Under the pieces are notes generated by a model, which saw only the letters and a list, made by a program, of their open reading frames with translations, did no database searches and was not told where the DNA came from. Positions 50,214-58,742 of a stretch of DNA of 64,000 nt are shown piece after piece. This DNA comes from Nocardia higoensis NBRC 100133 (lineage in GTDB: Bacteria > Actinomycetota > Actinomycetes > Mycobacteriales > Mycobacteriaceae), in NCBI RefSeq assembly GCF_000308595.1, contig NZ_BAGA01000072.1, positions 40,030 to 104,029 of the forward strand. The letters are read 5' to 3'. Every line of letters starts with the position of its first letter. The first letter of the stretch is position 1. The position numbers were made by a program, and so were the translations under genes.

Positions 50214-51563
50214 TCAGAAGGCGGTGAGATAGCGGTCGATCTCCCAGTTGGAGACCGTGTTGTGCCAGGCGAAGAACTCCTCACGCTTGAGGCCGCTGAA
50301 ATAGGAGCTGACGCCGGGACCGGCGCCGTCGAGCGCCGCGGTGATCACCGGATCGGCGTCGAGGGCGTCCATGGCGTGCAGCAGGGTCATCGGCAGCATG
50401 TCGCCGTGGACGGCCCCGGAGCCGGGCTCGCCCGGATCGAGTTCGCGTTCGATGCCGTCCAGGCCGGCCGCCACGGTCGCGGCGATCGCCAGATACGGAT
50501 TGGCCGAGCCGTCGCCGCCGCGTAGTTCGACCCGGTTGTGGTCGGGCACGCGCAGGTACTGGGTGCGATCGTTGCCGCCGTAGGTCGCGTAGCGGGGCGA
50601 CCAGGTGGCGCCGCTGGAGGTGGACGTCGCGCCGATGCGCTTGTAGGAGTTGACCGTCGGAGCGAGCACGGCCTGCAGGGCACAGGCGTGTTCGAGGATG
50701 CCCGCGATGGCCGAGTAGGCGGTGCGCGAGAGGCCGAGCCTGCGCGGATCGGCGGCGTCGGGGAACAACGCCCCCTGGCCGTTCCACAGCGACAGGTGCA
50801 GGTGCATACCCGAGCCGGTGCGATCGGTGAACGGCTTGGGCATGAACGTGGCGCGCATGCCGCGCTTCTCGGCGATCACCGAGAGCAGGTAGCGGGCGGT
50901 GATCACGCGGTCGGCGGTCGTCATCGCCTCGGCGTAGTCGAAGTTCTGCTCGAACTGGCCGTTGGCGTCCTCGTGGTCGCTGGCGTAGTTGCCCCAGCCG
51001 AGCGCGTTCATCGCCGCGGCGACCTCGGTGAGGTGGTCGTACATGCGGGTCACGTCGCGGGCGTCGTAGCAGGGCTGGCTGCTGGTGTCGGCGCGGTCGG
51101 CGGTGCGCAGCATGCCGCCGGAATCGCGGTCGACGAGAAAGTATTCGATCTCCGCGCCGACGTTGACGGTCATGCCGCGCTCGGCGGCCCTGGCCAGGCT
51201 CGCGGCGAGCACATTGCGCGGGGCGAACGGCCAGGGCTTGCCGTCGACGTAGGGGTCGCAGTGCACGATCGCCAGGCCGGGGCGGATGAACGGGATCGGG
51301 GTGAAGGTCGATACGTCGGGGATCGCGATCAGATCGGGGTCGCGCGGTTGCTGGCCCATGGTGCCTGCCGCGTAGCCGGCGAAGCCGGCCCCGTCGGCGG
51401 CGAGCCGGTCGGCGGCCTCCACGGGGACGAGCTTGGCGCAGGGCTTGCCCGCGAGCGTGACGAACAGCGCCAGGATGTACGTGGTGCCGGTGGCGCGGGC
51501 GAGTTCGGTGAGGGTGTCGGCGGTGGCGGCGGGGACCGGTGCGAGTGCGGTATCGATGGCCAT
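50214..51563 (-). CDS. GlnT-type glutamine synthetase / gamma-glutamylmethylamide synthetase-like
   Basis: 449-residue glutamine-synthetase-superfamily ligase. The glutamate-site NVGAEIEYFL, the EDANGQFEQNFDYAEA block, the ammonia/ATP-site GSGMHLHLSLWN, and the C-terminal RVELRGGDGSANPYLA metal segment are conserved. GlnA adenylylation motif is not evident. This class joins glutamate with ammonia or alkylamines (methylamine, ethylamine) using ATP. Placement before amidotransferase, GXGXG and FMN subunits, and after an FAD amine-oxidase-like gene, argues for the glutamylmethylamide pathway or a GS/GOGAT-like route for a specific amine. Confidence 0.88.
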   Translation of the reverse strand: MAIDTALAPVPAATADTLTELARATGTTYILALFVTLAGKPCAKLVPVEAADRLAADGAGFAGYAAGTMGQQPRDPDLIAIPDVSTFTPIPFIRPGLAIVHCDPYVDGKPWPFAPRNVLAASLARAAERGMTVNVGAEIEYFLVDRDSGGMLRTADRADTSSQPCYDARDVTRMYDHLTEVAAAMNALGWGNYASDHEDANGQFEQNFDYAEAMTTADRVITARYLLSVIAEKRGMRATFMPKPFTDRTGSGMHLHLSLWNGQGALFPDAADPRRLGLSRTAYSAIAGILEHACALQAVLAPTVNSYKRIGATSTSSGATWSPRYATYGGNDRTQYLRVPDHNRVELRGGDGSANPYLAIAATVAAGLDGIERELDPGEPGSGAVHGDMLPMTLLHAMDALDADPVITAALDGAGPGVSSYFSGLKREEFFAWHNTVSNWEIDRYLTAF

Positions 51564-51630
51564 CTTGGCTCCAGGTTGCGAGGCGGTTCTCGGGTGGAAG
51601 TCGGTTCCTCGGGGTGGTTCTGCCTGCGGC

Positions 51631-52821
51631 TCAGCGCATTTCGCCCGCCCCGTCGTAGGGATTGAGGCTGAGCAGCAGATCGCCTTCGGCGAAGCGCTCG
51701 TAGCGGAAGTCGCGCGGGTCCACGTTCGGCAGATCGGTCGTCCCCTTGGTGAGCAGGTCGGCGGCCAGCCTGCCGACCGCGGGGGAGATCTTGAAGCCGT
51801 GGCCGGAGAAGCCCGCGGCCAGGAAGAGCCCGGCGGCCGGGGAGGGGCCGATCACCGGGTTGTAGTCCGGGGTCACGTCGTAGGCGCCGACATAGGAGCC
51901 GGTGATGCGCGGGTCGGGCATGTCGGGCAGGCGGTGGCCGAGCTTGGCGACGACCTTGTCGATGGTCGACTCGTCGGCGCGGTTCACGTAGTTGTCGGGG
52001 TCGATGTACTCCGGCGCGCTGTGGTCGGAATTGCCGGCCAGGATCTCGCCGTTGGGTTCGCGGCAGAGGTAGGACAGGCCGGCCAGGTCGGAGAGCACGG
52101 GGACGACCGGGGTCGGCTCGCCCTGATCGACCATGACCAACTGCGCGCGCTGGGCTCTGATGTCGATGTCCACGCCCGCCGTGGCGGCCAGGGCCGGGGT
52201 CCACGGCCCGGCGGCGAGCACGACCGTGCCCGCGTGGATCTGCGTGCCGTCGGCGAGGGCCACGCCGTAGACCTCACCCGCGGAGTTCTGCAGCAGTGTC
52301 GATACCGGGGTGGACTGCCGGATGCGCACACCGAGCTTGCGAGCGGCGGCGGCGAACCCCATGCCGGCCAGGTAGGCGTCGCCGCGCCCGCCCAGCGGTT
52401 CGTAGGCGAAGGCGGCGAAGTCGTCGAGGTGCAGACCCGGCCACAGCGCCGCCATCTCGTCGTGGTCGATGAAATGGGTGGCGATGCCCAGGCCCTGCAT
52501 CATCGCGATGTTCGCGCGCAACGGCTCGACATTGTTCTCCCCGACGCCCACGACATATCCGCACTGCTGGAAGCCGAGATCGTCGTCGAGGAGTTCGGCG
52601 GCATGGGTGAACACGTCCACGCCGTACCAGGACATGGCCGCCAGCGAGGGCGTCCCGTAGTGGCAGCGCACGACGCCGCTGGACTTGCCGGTCATGCCCG
52701 AGCACAGGGTGTCGCGTTCGAGAACCAGGACGTCGGCCTCGCCGCGCTCGGCGAGCGTCCAGGCGATGGCGAGTCCTTCCAGGCCGCCGCCGACGATGAC
52801 GTAGCTGTGGGTTTCGGTCAT
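51631..52821 (-). CDS. FAD-dependent amine oxidoreductase (sarcosine oxidase beta-like)
   Basis: 396-residue DAO-family flavoprotein. GGGLEGLAIA (11-20) is the dinucleotide motif, the second is TGKSSGVVRCHYG, and the C-terminal AAGFSGHGFKISPAVG binds the isoalloxazine. The covalent-FAD cysteine of monomeric sarcosine oxidase is not at its place (GSYVGAYDVTPDYNP). Related enzymes oxidise N-methyl amino acids such as sarcosine or N-methylglutamate to free amine plus aldehyde. First gene of the leftward operon, divergent from the ammonium channel. ATG 52821. Confidence 0.89.
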   Translation of the reverse strand: MTETHSYVIVGGGLEGLAIAWTLAERGEADVLVLERDTLCSGMTGKSSGVVRCHYGTPSLAAMSWYGVDVFTHAAELLDDDLGFQQCGYVVGVGENNVEPLRANIAMMQGLGIATHFIDHDEMAALWPGLHLDDFAAFAYEPLGGRGDAYLAGMGFAAAARKLGVRIRQSTPVSTLLQNSAGEVYGVALADGTQIHAGTVVLAAGPWTPALAATAGVDIDIRAQRAQLVMVDQGEPTPVVPVLSDLAGLSYLCREPNGEILAGNSDHSAPEYIDPDNYVNRADESTIDKVVAKLGHRLPDMPDPRITGSYVGAYDVTPDYNPVIGPSPAAGLFLAAGFSGHGFKISPAVGRLAADLLTKGTTDLPNVDPRDFRYERFAEGDLLLSLNPYDGAGEMR

Positions 52822-53124
52822 TCAGTGCCCCAGTGCTTCATGTGGAGTGAGCCCCGCTGTTTCATAGAGGGAACTGCTGTCGAACACCATGAAACAATGC
52901 CTTTATGACGGCGGGATTACGCACAGGTCAGTTCCGTGTGACCCGGAGCGCTGCCGAAACCCGAGGACTCCACACCTCGAGGGTGGTTCTGCCTGGTGGT
53001 GTTAACAGGAATGTCACCCGTGTGCCGTCAGTGGCAATCTGCACGGCCGTCTACTGGGAAACCGGGACTGTTCACCACTGAGAGACAACAACTCTCGACG
53101 GCTGACCTGGATGATGAGGGAAAG
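52822..53124. promoter_or_regulatory. Divergent promoter of the amine operon and amt, with candidate operators
   Basis: A 303-nt control region. TGTTTCAT (52858-52865) and ATGAAACA (52889-52896) form an 8-bp inverted repeat spaced by 23 nt near the leftward operon. GTTAAC-N6-GTCAC (53001-53017), 107 nt before the amt start, resembles half of a GlnR box (GTNAC-N6-GAAAC). Either or both could serve nitrogen control or the nearby XRE-cupin protein; this is pattern-based inference. Confidence 0.4.
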
Positions 53125-54552
53125 ATGAACGAAGCGATCGCTGCGGCTGATACCGCATGGATTCTGGCGGCGACAGCCGCCGTGGGCATCATGGTGCCCG
53201 GTCTCGCCATGTTCTACGGCGGCATGGTCAGCATCAAGAACACGCTCAACATGGCGATGATGACCTTCGGCGCGTTCGCCTTGGTCGGCGTGCTGTGGAT
53301 CATCTTCGGGTACTCGGCGACGCTGGGCGACTCGATCGGCGGTGCCGGCCTGCTCGGTGATCCGCTGGAGTACTTCGGCTCCTCGAAGTTGCTGGACGCG
53401 CCCGCCGAACCGGGCCTGCCGCCCGCGTTGATCGCCGCCTTCCAGTTGCTGTTCGCGGCTATCACCGTCGCGCTGATCTCGGGTGCGGTAGCCGACCGGA
53501 TGAAGTTCGGCGCGTGGATGCTGTTCGCCGGTGTGTGGGCCACCCTGGTCTACTTCCCGGTCGCGCACTGGGTCTTCGCCTTCGACTCCGCCGACGGGTC
53601 GGTGACCGGCGGCTGGATCGCCAACAAACTCGCCGCCATCGACTTCGCCGGTGGTACCGCGGTGCACATGAACGCCGGTGTCGCGGCGCTGGCGCTGGTC
53701 CTGGTGCTCGGCAAGCGCGGCACCTTCCCGAATCCGCCTCGCCCGCACAGCCTTCCGCTGACCATGCTCGGTTCGGGCATCCTGTTCTTCGGTTGGTTCG
53801 GCTTCAACGGCGGCTCGGCGCTCGCGGCGGGTAGCAGCGCCGGTGTGGTCGTGCTCAACACCATCGCCGCGGCCTGCGCCGGTATCTGCGCGTGGCTGGT
53901 CACGGAGAAGGTGCGCCAGGGTCACGCCAGCTCGCTGGGCGCGAGCTCGGGTCTGATCGCCGCGCTGGTCGGCATCACCCCCGCCTGTGGCGCGGTCTCC
54001 CCGATCGGCGCGGTGATCATCGGTGCGGTCTCCGGTGCGGTGTGCTGCCTGGCGGTGTCGATGAAGTTCCGTCTCGGCGTGGACGATTCGCTCGACGTGG
54101 TGGGCATCCATCTCGTCGGCGGCATCATCGGCACGATCCTCATCGGCTTCCTCGCCGTGCCCGAGGCGCCCAACGGGGCGACCGGCCTGTTCTACGGCGG
54201 CGGCGTGGACGCGCTGTGGCGGCAGACCGTCGCGGTGATCGCGGTCTTCGCCTACACCTTCATCGTCACCATCGTCATCGCCAAGGTGCTCGACATGGTG
54301 ATGGGCCTGCGCGTGCCCGCCGAACACGAGGCCGACGGTCTCGACTCGGTCATCCACGGCGAGTCCGCCTGGATCATGGAGACCGCGACCCTCACCACGA
54401 CCGTGGTCACCCCCGCGGCGACCGTCGCGGCCGCCGAGGCCATCACCGCCGAGGCCGCTGCCTCGGACGGTGATTCCGAGACGACGGAGACCGGGAAATC
54501 CGAGGCCGACAAGGCCGACGCGGACACTCCGGCTACTGCCGCCGCCGAGTGA
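53125..54552 (+). CDS. amt: Ammonium transporter (Amt/AmtB family)
   Basis: 475-residue ammonium channel with 11 predicted helices. Conserved features: TAWILAATAAVGIMVPGLAMFYGG, the pore histidines in FAGGTAVHMNAG and VGIHLVGG, and WFGFNGGSA. The C-terminal cytoplasmic tail of about 85 residues after MGLRVPAEHEADGLD is unusually long and Ala/Glu/Asp-rich; tails of this kind contact GlnK/PII, which is not encoded here. ATG 53125 is chosen by its GAGGG site and by homology of the N-terminus; the frame is open to 52996. Divergent from the amine operon and probably co-regulated under nitrogen limitation. Confidence 0.94.
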   Translation: MNEAIAAADTAWILAATAAVGIMVPGLAMFYGGMVSIKNTLNMAMMTFGAFALVGVLWIIFGYSATLGDSIGGAGLLGDPLEYFGSSKLLDAPAEPGLPPALIAAFQLLFAAITVALISGAVADRMKFGAWMLFAGVWATLVYFPVAHWVFAFDSADGSVTGGWIANKLAAIDFAGGTAVHMNAGVAALALVLVLGKRGTFPNPPRPHSLPLTMLGSGILFFGWFGFNGGSALAAGSSAGVVVLNTIAAACAGICAWLVTEKVRQGHASSLGASSGLIAALVGITPACGAVSPIGAVIIGAVSGAVCCLAVSMKFRLGVDDSLDVVGIHLVGGIIGTILIGFLAVPEAPNGATGLFYGGGVDALWRQTVAVIAVFAYTFIVTIVIAKVLDMVMGLRVPAEHEADGLDSVIHGESAWIMETATLTTTVVTPAATVAAAEAITAEAAASDGDSETTETGKSEADKADADTPATAAAE

Positions 54553-54709
54553 TCGACGGTCGGCACTGAAGAAGCGAAGCCGGCCGGTCGGGACGCCACC
54601 CCACCCGGCCGGTTTCGTCGTCTCCGGATTCGGGCGTAGGCAATTCGAACATTTCCGACATTCGATCGTCGCCTGGCATTCACCCGGCAATCCCCTCCGA
54701 CTCACTCGA

Positions 54710-55084
54710 GAGCGTCGAGCTGCCTCGACCATCATCGAGTGTGAAGCAGAGGACGAATGCGTCTACACCGATGCCGCTGCCGAGCGCATCGGATTCCTCG
54801 ACATCCGCGATCCCGCGAAACCGGTGGGTATCGGCACCCTTTCGCCGGCCGAGCTCGGCCACGCCGACGACCAGCCCACCTCCGTGGTCGCCTACGGCGA
54901 GTTCGTCCTCGTGGTCGTCGACACCACCGGCGGCGACTTCTCCGCACCGTCCGGCCGGGTGGACATCGTGCGCGTCGCCGACCGCACCCGGGTACACAGC
55001 ATCGATCTCGGCGGCCGGCCGGACTCGATCGCCGTCAGCTCCGACGGCGCGTTCGCCGCGATCGCGATCGAGAACCAGGCTGAG
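54710..55084 (+). pseudogene. Truncated fragment of a beta-propeller/phytase-like esterase gene
   Basis: An open stretch encodes about 125 residues with propeller-like repeats: ASTIIECEAEDECVYTDAAA, RIGFLDIRDPAKPVGIGTL, VLVVVDTTGG, GRVDIVRVADRTRVHSIDLG and DGAFAAIAIENQ. This matches the N-terminal half of large LVIVD/phytase-like surface proteins of several hundred residues, from memory. It has no obvious start or signal peptide, and at about 55085 the homology stops and the frame runs into the 3' end of the convergent XRE gene. Most likely a deletion relic. 54553-54700 has nothing I recognise. Confidence 0.6.
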
Positions 55085-55095
55085 CTGCGCCTGTG

Positions 55096-55770
55096 TCAGG
55101 CTTCCTCGTGGTTGTCCGGGTAGGCGGTGACGGCGAGGAAGCGGATCGGCAGGCGTACCAGTTCGTTGGGGCCGTGGATGCCCTCGCCGTCCAGCAGCAG
55201 TGAATCACCCGGGCGCAGTGTGTATTCCGCATCGCCGTGGCCGTAGACCATGACGCCTTCGAGCATGTAGAGCAGTTCGGTGCCCGCGTGCTGGAACCGG
55301 GGGAACACCTCGCTGGCGTTGGTCAGGGTCACCAGTACCGGCTCGAGCCGCTTGTGCTGCCCGCGCAACGCGCCGAGCAGTTCGTAGTGGTGGCCGATCC
55401 GGGTGCCGCGGCCGACGATGACCGCGCCGCTGCCCGCCGGGACGTAGACGGCCTCACGGACGGTGTCGGCGCCGCGGAACAACGAGGTCACCGGCACGTC
55501 GAGACCGGCGGCGAGGCGGGCCAGGGTGGACAGGCTGCACGAGGTCTGGGCATTCTCGATCTTGGACAGCATGGCCTTGGAGATGCCTACCTTGGTGGCC
55601 ATCTCGCCGACGGACATGCCGCTGGCCCGCCGCAACGCCCGCACCTGACGGGCGATGGCGGCTTCCAGGTCACCGCCGGTCGGCGGCTCGCCGACGACTT
55701 CCCGCTGGACGGGGGCGGGATCGCCGGTGTCGCGGTGTACGCGGGACGCGGCCTGTGCGGACTCTGCCAT
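55096..55770 (-). CDS. XRE-family regulator with C-terminal cupin sensor
   Basis: 224 residues. Helix-turn-helix about 35-92 (VRALRRASGMSVGEMATKVG, KAMLSKIENAQTSCSLSTLA), cupin about 140-215 (PRFQHAGTELLYMLEGVMVY and LRPGDSLLLDGEGIHGPNEL) with the histidine/glutamate set to bind metal or a small ligand. This architecture commonly controls amine, polyamine or amino-acid catabolic operons, and its position beside amt and the amine operon fits. The probable operators are in the divergent region 52822-53124. Confidence 0.9.
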   Translation of the reverse strand: MAESAQAASRVHRDTGDPAPVQREVVGEPPTGGDLEAAIARQVRALRRASGMSVGEMATKVGISKAMLSKIENAQTSCSLSTLARLAAGLDVPVTSLFRGADTVREAVYVPAGSGAVIVGRGTRIGHHYELLGALRGQHKRLEPVLVTLTNASEVFPRFQHAGTELLYMLEGVMVYGHGDAEYTLRPGDSLLLDGEGIHGPNELVRLPIRFLAVTAYPDNHEEA

Positions 55771-55840
55771 GTCGCTATCGTAGTCGGGGTTTCCTCACAG
55801 TGGACATTTGGCGGTATGTGAGTTGCGCCGGATCCGGGGG

Positions 55841-58456
55841 TCACCAAGTCGGGACCTCGAACCGCCGGTCGATGGACCCGTAGCGCGTCTCGGCGCTGTC
55901 GATATAGGCAGCCAGGGCGACCGACCCGTCGGGCATCCGCAGCCGGGGCGGCGGGCGCATGGGCAGCACGGCGCCTGCGATCAGAGCGCCCGTGGTGGCG
56001 AAGTCGGGTGCGTCGGCGCGGGCCTCGGGGTCGGCGGGAGCGCGCAGGCCCGTGCCCGCGAGCCGGTCCGGATCGGCCTGCGGGTCGGCGGCGATATCCG
56101 CCGCCAGGGCGGCCAGGCGGTCGGCGCGAGCAGGGGATTCGGCGGCGCCCGGGGTGTGGGTCCCGGAGTTCAGCGACACCTCGACGAGTTCGGCCATCAA
56201 GACCGGGTCGCCCAGCCGTGCGGTCCAGTCGAAGATCGTGGAACGGAACAGCGCCGAGCGGGCGGCCCATGCCGAGCGGGTTCTGGCGTGGACGAACTGC
56301 AGGCGCTGATGGTCGATGAACAGCAGGGCGGGCAGGGCGAGATCGAGCGCCGGGCGCAGATCCTCCGGGTCCCGGGCAACCCGGACGGTCGCGGCCAGAA
56401 AATCGCAGCGAGCGGCTTCCAGCATGAGGTTCAACCCGGCGTTGATCGCGCGGGCGCGGCCGATATGGGTCAGCGCGAGGTCGTACTCGCCGCGCGCGCT
56501 GTGCGCCAGCCCGATATTGAGATCGCACGCGGCGCAATTGCGCCGATAGGCCACGTGCGGTTCGAAGATCGCGCGGGCCGCCGCCAGGTCGGCCAGCGCC
56601 GCGTCGAGGTCGCCGAGCAGCACGCGGGTGCCGCCGCGATTCTGCCTGCACACGGCCGCGCGGATCGGCTGCCCGGCTGCGGCCAGACTGGCCTCCGCGG
56701 TGGTGTACATCCGCTCGGCGTCGAGGTGCTTGTCCTGTCGCAGGAACAGGCCGGCCAGATTCGCTTCCACGACGGCCGTCAGGCGGTCGCCGGGGAAAGC
56801 GCGCAGCGCCGCGTGACTGCGTTCGAAGGCCGCCTGTGCCTCGGGCAGCCGGTGGGTCTCCAGGTAGACCAGGCCGAGATGGCAGTTGGCGACGGCGACG
56901 TGGCGGGTCTTGCCGTGCCGCGTCAGGCCTTCACAGGCGTCCAGCAGCAGTTCCTCGGCCTCCCGATAGTTGCCGAGCGCGAACTGGACCATGCCGCGAA
57001 CATCCTGCACCTGGGCGGCTTTCGCCCACTCGGAACCGGCGACGAAGGTCGTCCGCGCCTCGTCCAGCAACCGCAGGGCCGGATGGTATTCGCCGGTGTG
57101 TGCCATCGCGCCCGCGAGGTGCACCGCGCAGTCGGCGGCCAGTTCGGCGTCGGGCAGCGCGAGAGCGTCGGCGCGAGCATCGGCCAGCAGCCGCTTCGCG
57201 CGGTCGAAGTCTTCGCGTTCGGAGTGCAGCACGCCCGCATACAGCTGTGCCCTGGTGCGGTGGCCGCGATCTGTCTCCCGCAGGGTCGCGCTCACGGTGG
57301 TCAGCAAGCGCTCGGCGGTATCGAGCTCGCCCCGCGCCAGATGCACGGTGGCGATGTTCATATCGCACCAGGCGACCTCGCCCGGGTGCCCGGCGGCGGC
57401 GAAAGCCGCTCTGGCCGATCGGTACATCCGCAGCGCTTCGTCGTAGCGTCCGAGGTCCTCGAGTGCCATGCCCGACGGGATCAGCACCTCCGTGGCCTGA
57501 TCCGGTCGGCCCGCGGCGAGCAGCTCGGTGCGCGCGCGGGTCATGGCCGCCAGGAATTCCTCGGTCCGTCCCTGCTGCAGACGGATCAGGCCGATGCGTC
57601 GGTGGCAGTCGGCACGCTCATGGGCCCGGTCGAGGGGATAACCGCCGGTGGCCGCGGCCAGGGCGGACACGGCTTCGTCGTATCGCCCTGCGGTGGTGAG
57701 CACTTCGCCCAGCGCGTCATCGCATTCGGCCACCGCGGCGTAGTCGCTCAGGGCCGCGAATCCGGCACGGGCTGCGCGCAGATGCTGTTCGGCGCCGCTC
57801 TGGTCGCCGTCGTCGGACAGCAGACAGCCCAGCAGATAATGGCTGCGGGCCAGGTCGTCGGGATTGCGATCCGCGTCGAGCAGCGGGATCGCCAGCGTGA
57901 GATGGTGGCGGGCGGTCGGGAGATCGTCGAGCCGGATGGCCAGATCCGCGCGCGTGGTGTGCGTCGCGGCGATCTCGTCGGGCCGGTTCGTCGCGGTGAA
58001 GCCGCGGCAGGCGGCCTCGAAGGCGGCGAACGCGCCCGCGCTGTCGCCGGTCTCGGCGAGGCTGCACGCGAGGGCGTATTCGTTGTCGGCCTGACGGTCG
58101 CGATCGCCCAGGTGACCGAAATCGTCGGCGGCGCGGCGCTGATGTCGTACGGACTCCGCGATGCGATCCAGGTCGACGAGCACATCGGCGGTGAGTTCGG
58201 CGCTCTCGGCGCGGAATTCGTCCGGCTCGAATCCGGCGAGGATGTCCTGGGCGGCCAGCAGTACGGCCGCGGCCTGCTCGAGCTCACCGGCCTGCGCGTG
58301 TGCCAGCCCGGTGAAGTGCAGGCATTCCGCGGTGGCGCCCGGATCGCCGGACGCCTCGCGGCGAGCGAGTGTGAAGGCCGCGATCGCGTCGGCGAAGCGT
58401 TCGGCCTCCAGCGACTCGAGGCCGAGGAGGAACGCCGAACTCGGCCATTCGGTCAT
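55841..58456 (-). CDS. Large TPR-repeat protein without a visible effector domain
   Basis: 871 residues, almost wholly helical. Tetratricopeptide-like pairs repeat about every 40 residues (for example AECLHFTGLAHAQAGELEQA, NEYALACSLAETGDSAGAF, VAWCDMNIATVHLARGELD). The C-terminus has a proline-rich LPMRPPPRLRMPDGSVALAA followed by a short segment ending in VPTW. From memory this tail is seen in actinobacterial TPR proteins where a peptidase-like CHAT domain may follow, but none is here. It is probably a scaffold. It is divergent from a PaaK-like enzyme; the 286-nt gap contains CGATCC-GGG-GGATCG at 58676-58690. Confidence 0.85.
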   Translation of the reverse strand: MTEWPSSAFLLGLESLEAERFADAIAAFTLARREASGDPGATAECLHFTGLAHAQAGELEQAAAVLLAAQDILAGFEPDEFRAESAELTADVLVDLDRIAESVRHQRRAADDFGHLGDRDRQADNEYALACSLAETGDSAGAFAAFEAACRGFTATNRPDEIAATHTTRADLAIRLDDLPTARHHLTLAIPLLDADRNPDDLARSHYLLGCLLSDDGDQSGAEQHLRAARAGFAALSDYAAVAECDDALGEVLTTAGRYDEAVSALAAATGGYPLDRAHERADCHRRIGLIRLQQGRTEEFLAAMTRARTELLAAGRPDQATEVLIPSGMALEDLGRYDEALRMYRSARAAFAAAGHPGEVAWCDMNIATVHLARGELDTAERLLTTVSATLRETDRGHRTRAQLYAGVLHSEREDFDRAKRLLADARADALALPDAELAADCAVHLAGAMAHTGEYHPALRLLDEARTTFVAGSEWAKAAQVQDVRGMVQFALGNYREAEELLLDACEGLTRHGKTRHVAVANCHLGLVYLETHRLPEAQAAFERSHAALRAFPGDRLTAVVEANLAGLFLRQDKHLDAERMYTTAEASLAAAGQPIRAAVCRQNRGGTRVLLGDLDAALADLAAARAIFEPHVAYRRNCAACDLNIGLAHSARGEYDLALTHIGRARAINAGLNLMLEAARCDFLAATVRVARDPEDLRPALDLALPALLFIDHQRLQFVHARTRSAWAARSALFRSTIFDWTARLGDPVLMAELVEVSLNSGTHTPGAAESPARADRLAALAADIAADPQADPDRLAGTGLRAPADPEARADAPDFATTGALIAGAVLPMRPPPRLRMPDGSVALAAYIDSAETRYGSIDRRFEVPTW

Positions 58457-58742
58457 CTCGCGATGCCTTTCTCACCCCCCGGTGCGGTGCGTACGAGCGG
58501 TCTGCCCGCCCTGCAGTTTCTCGCGACGTCCGGTGCCACCGCACACCAGGTGTACCGACTGCTCGGTTCCGTGCGCGGGCAGGCGCCGCTCCTGGCTCGG
58601 GAGCCCCGGACCAGCCTCCCACGCGGTCCCGGCTGTGTCTGTCGGGTGAGCGGCCCACAGGCGGGCGGGCCGCAGCGATCCGGGGGATCGGTCTTTCCGG
58701 TAGGCGCGGTCGCCGCGTCCTGCCAGAGAGGAGTCACGACGG

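Noticed and set aside
53014..54735. 573-residue open frame on the minus strand
   Set aside because: Mirror of amt; composition is His/Arg/Asp-rich with no membrane or domain signal, while amt is unmistakable on the plus strand.
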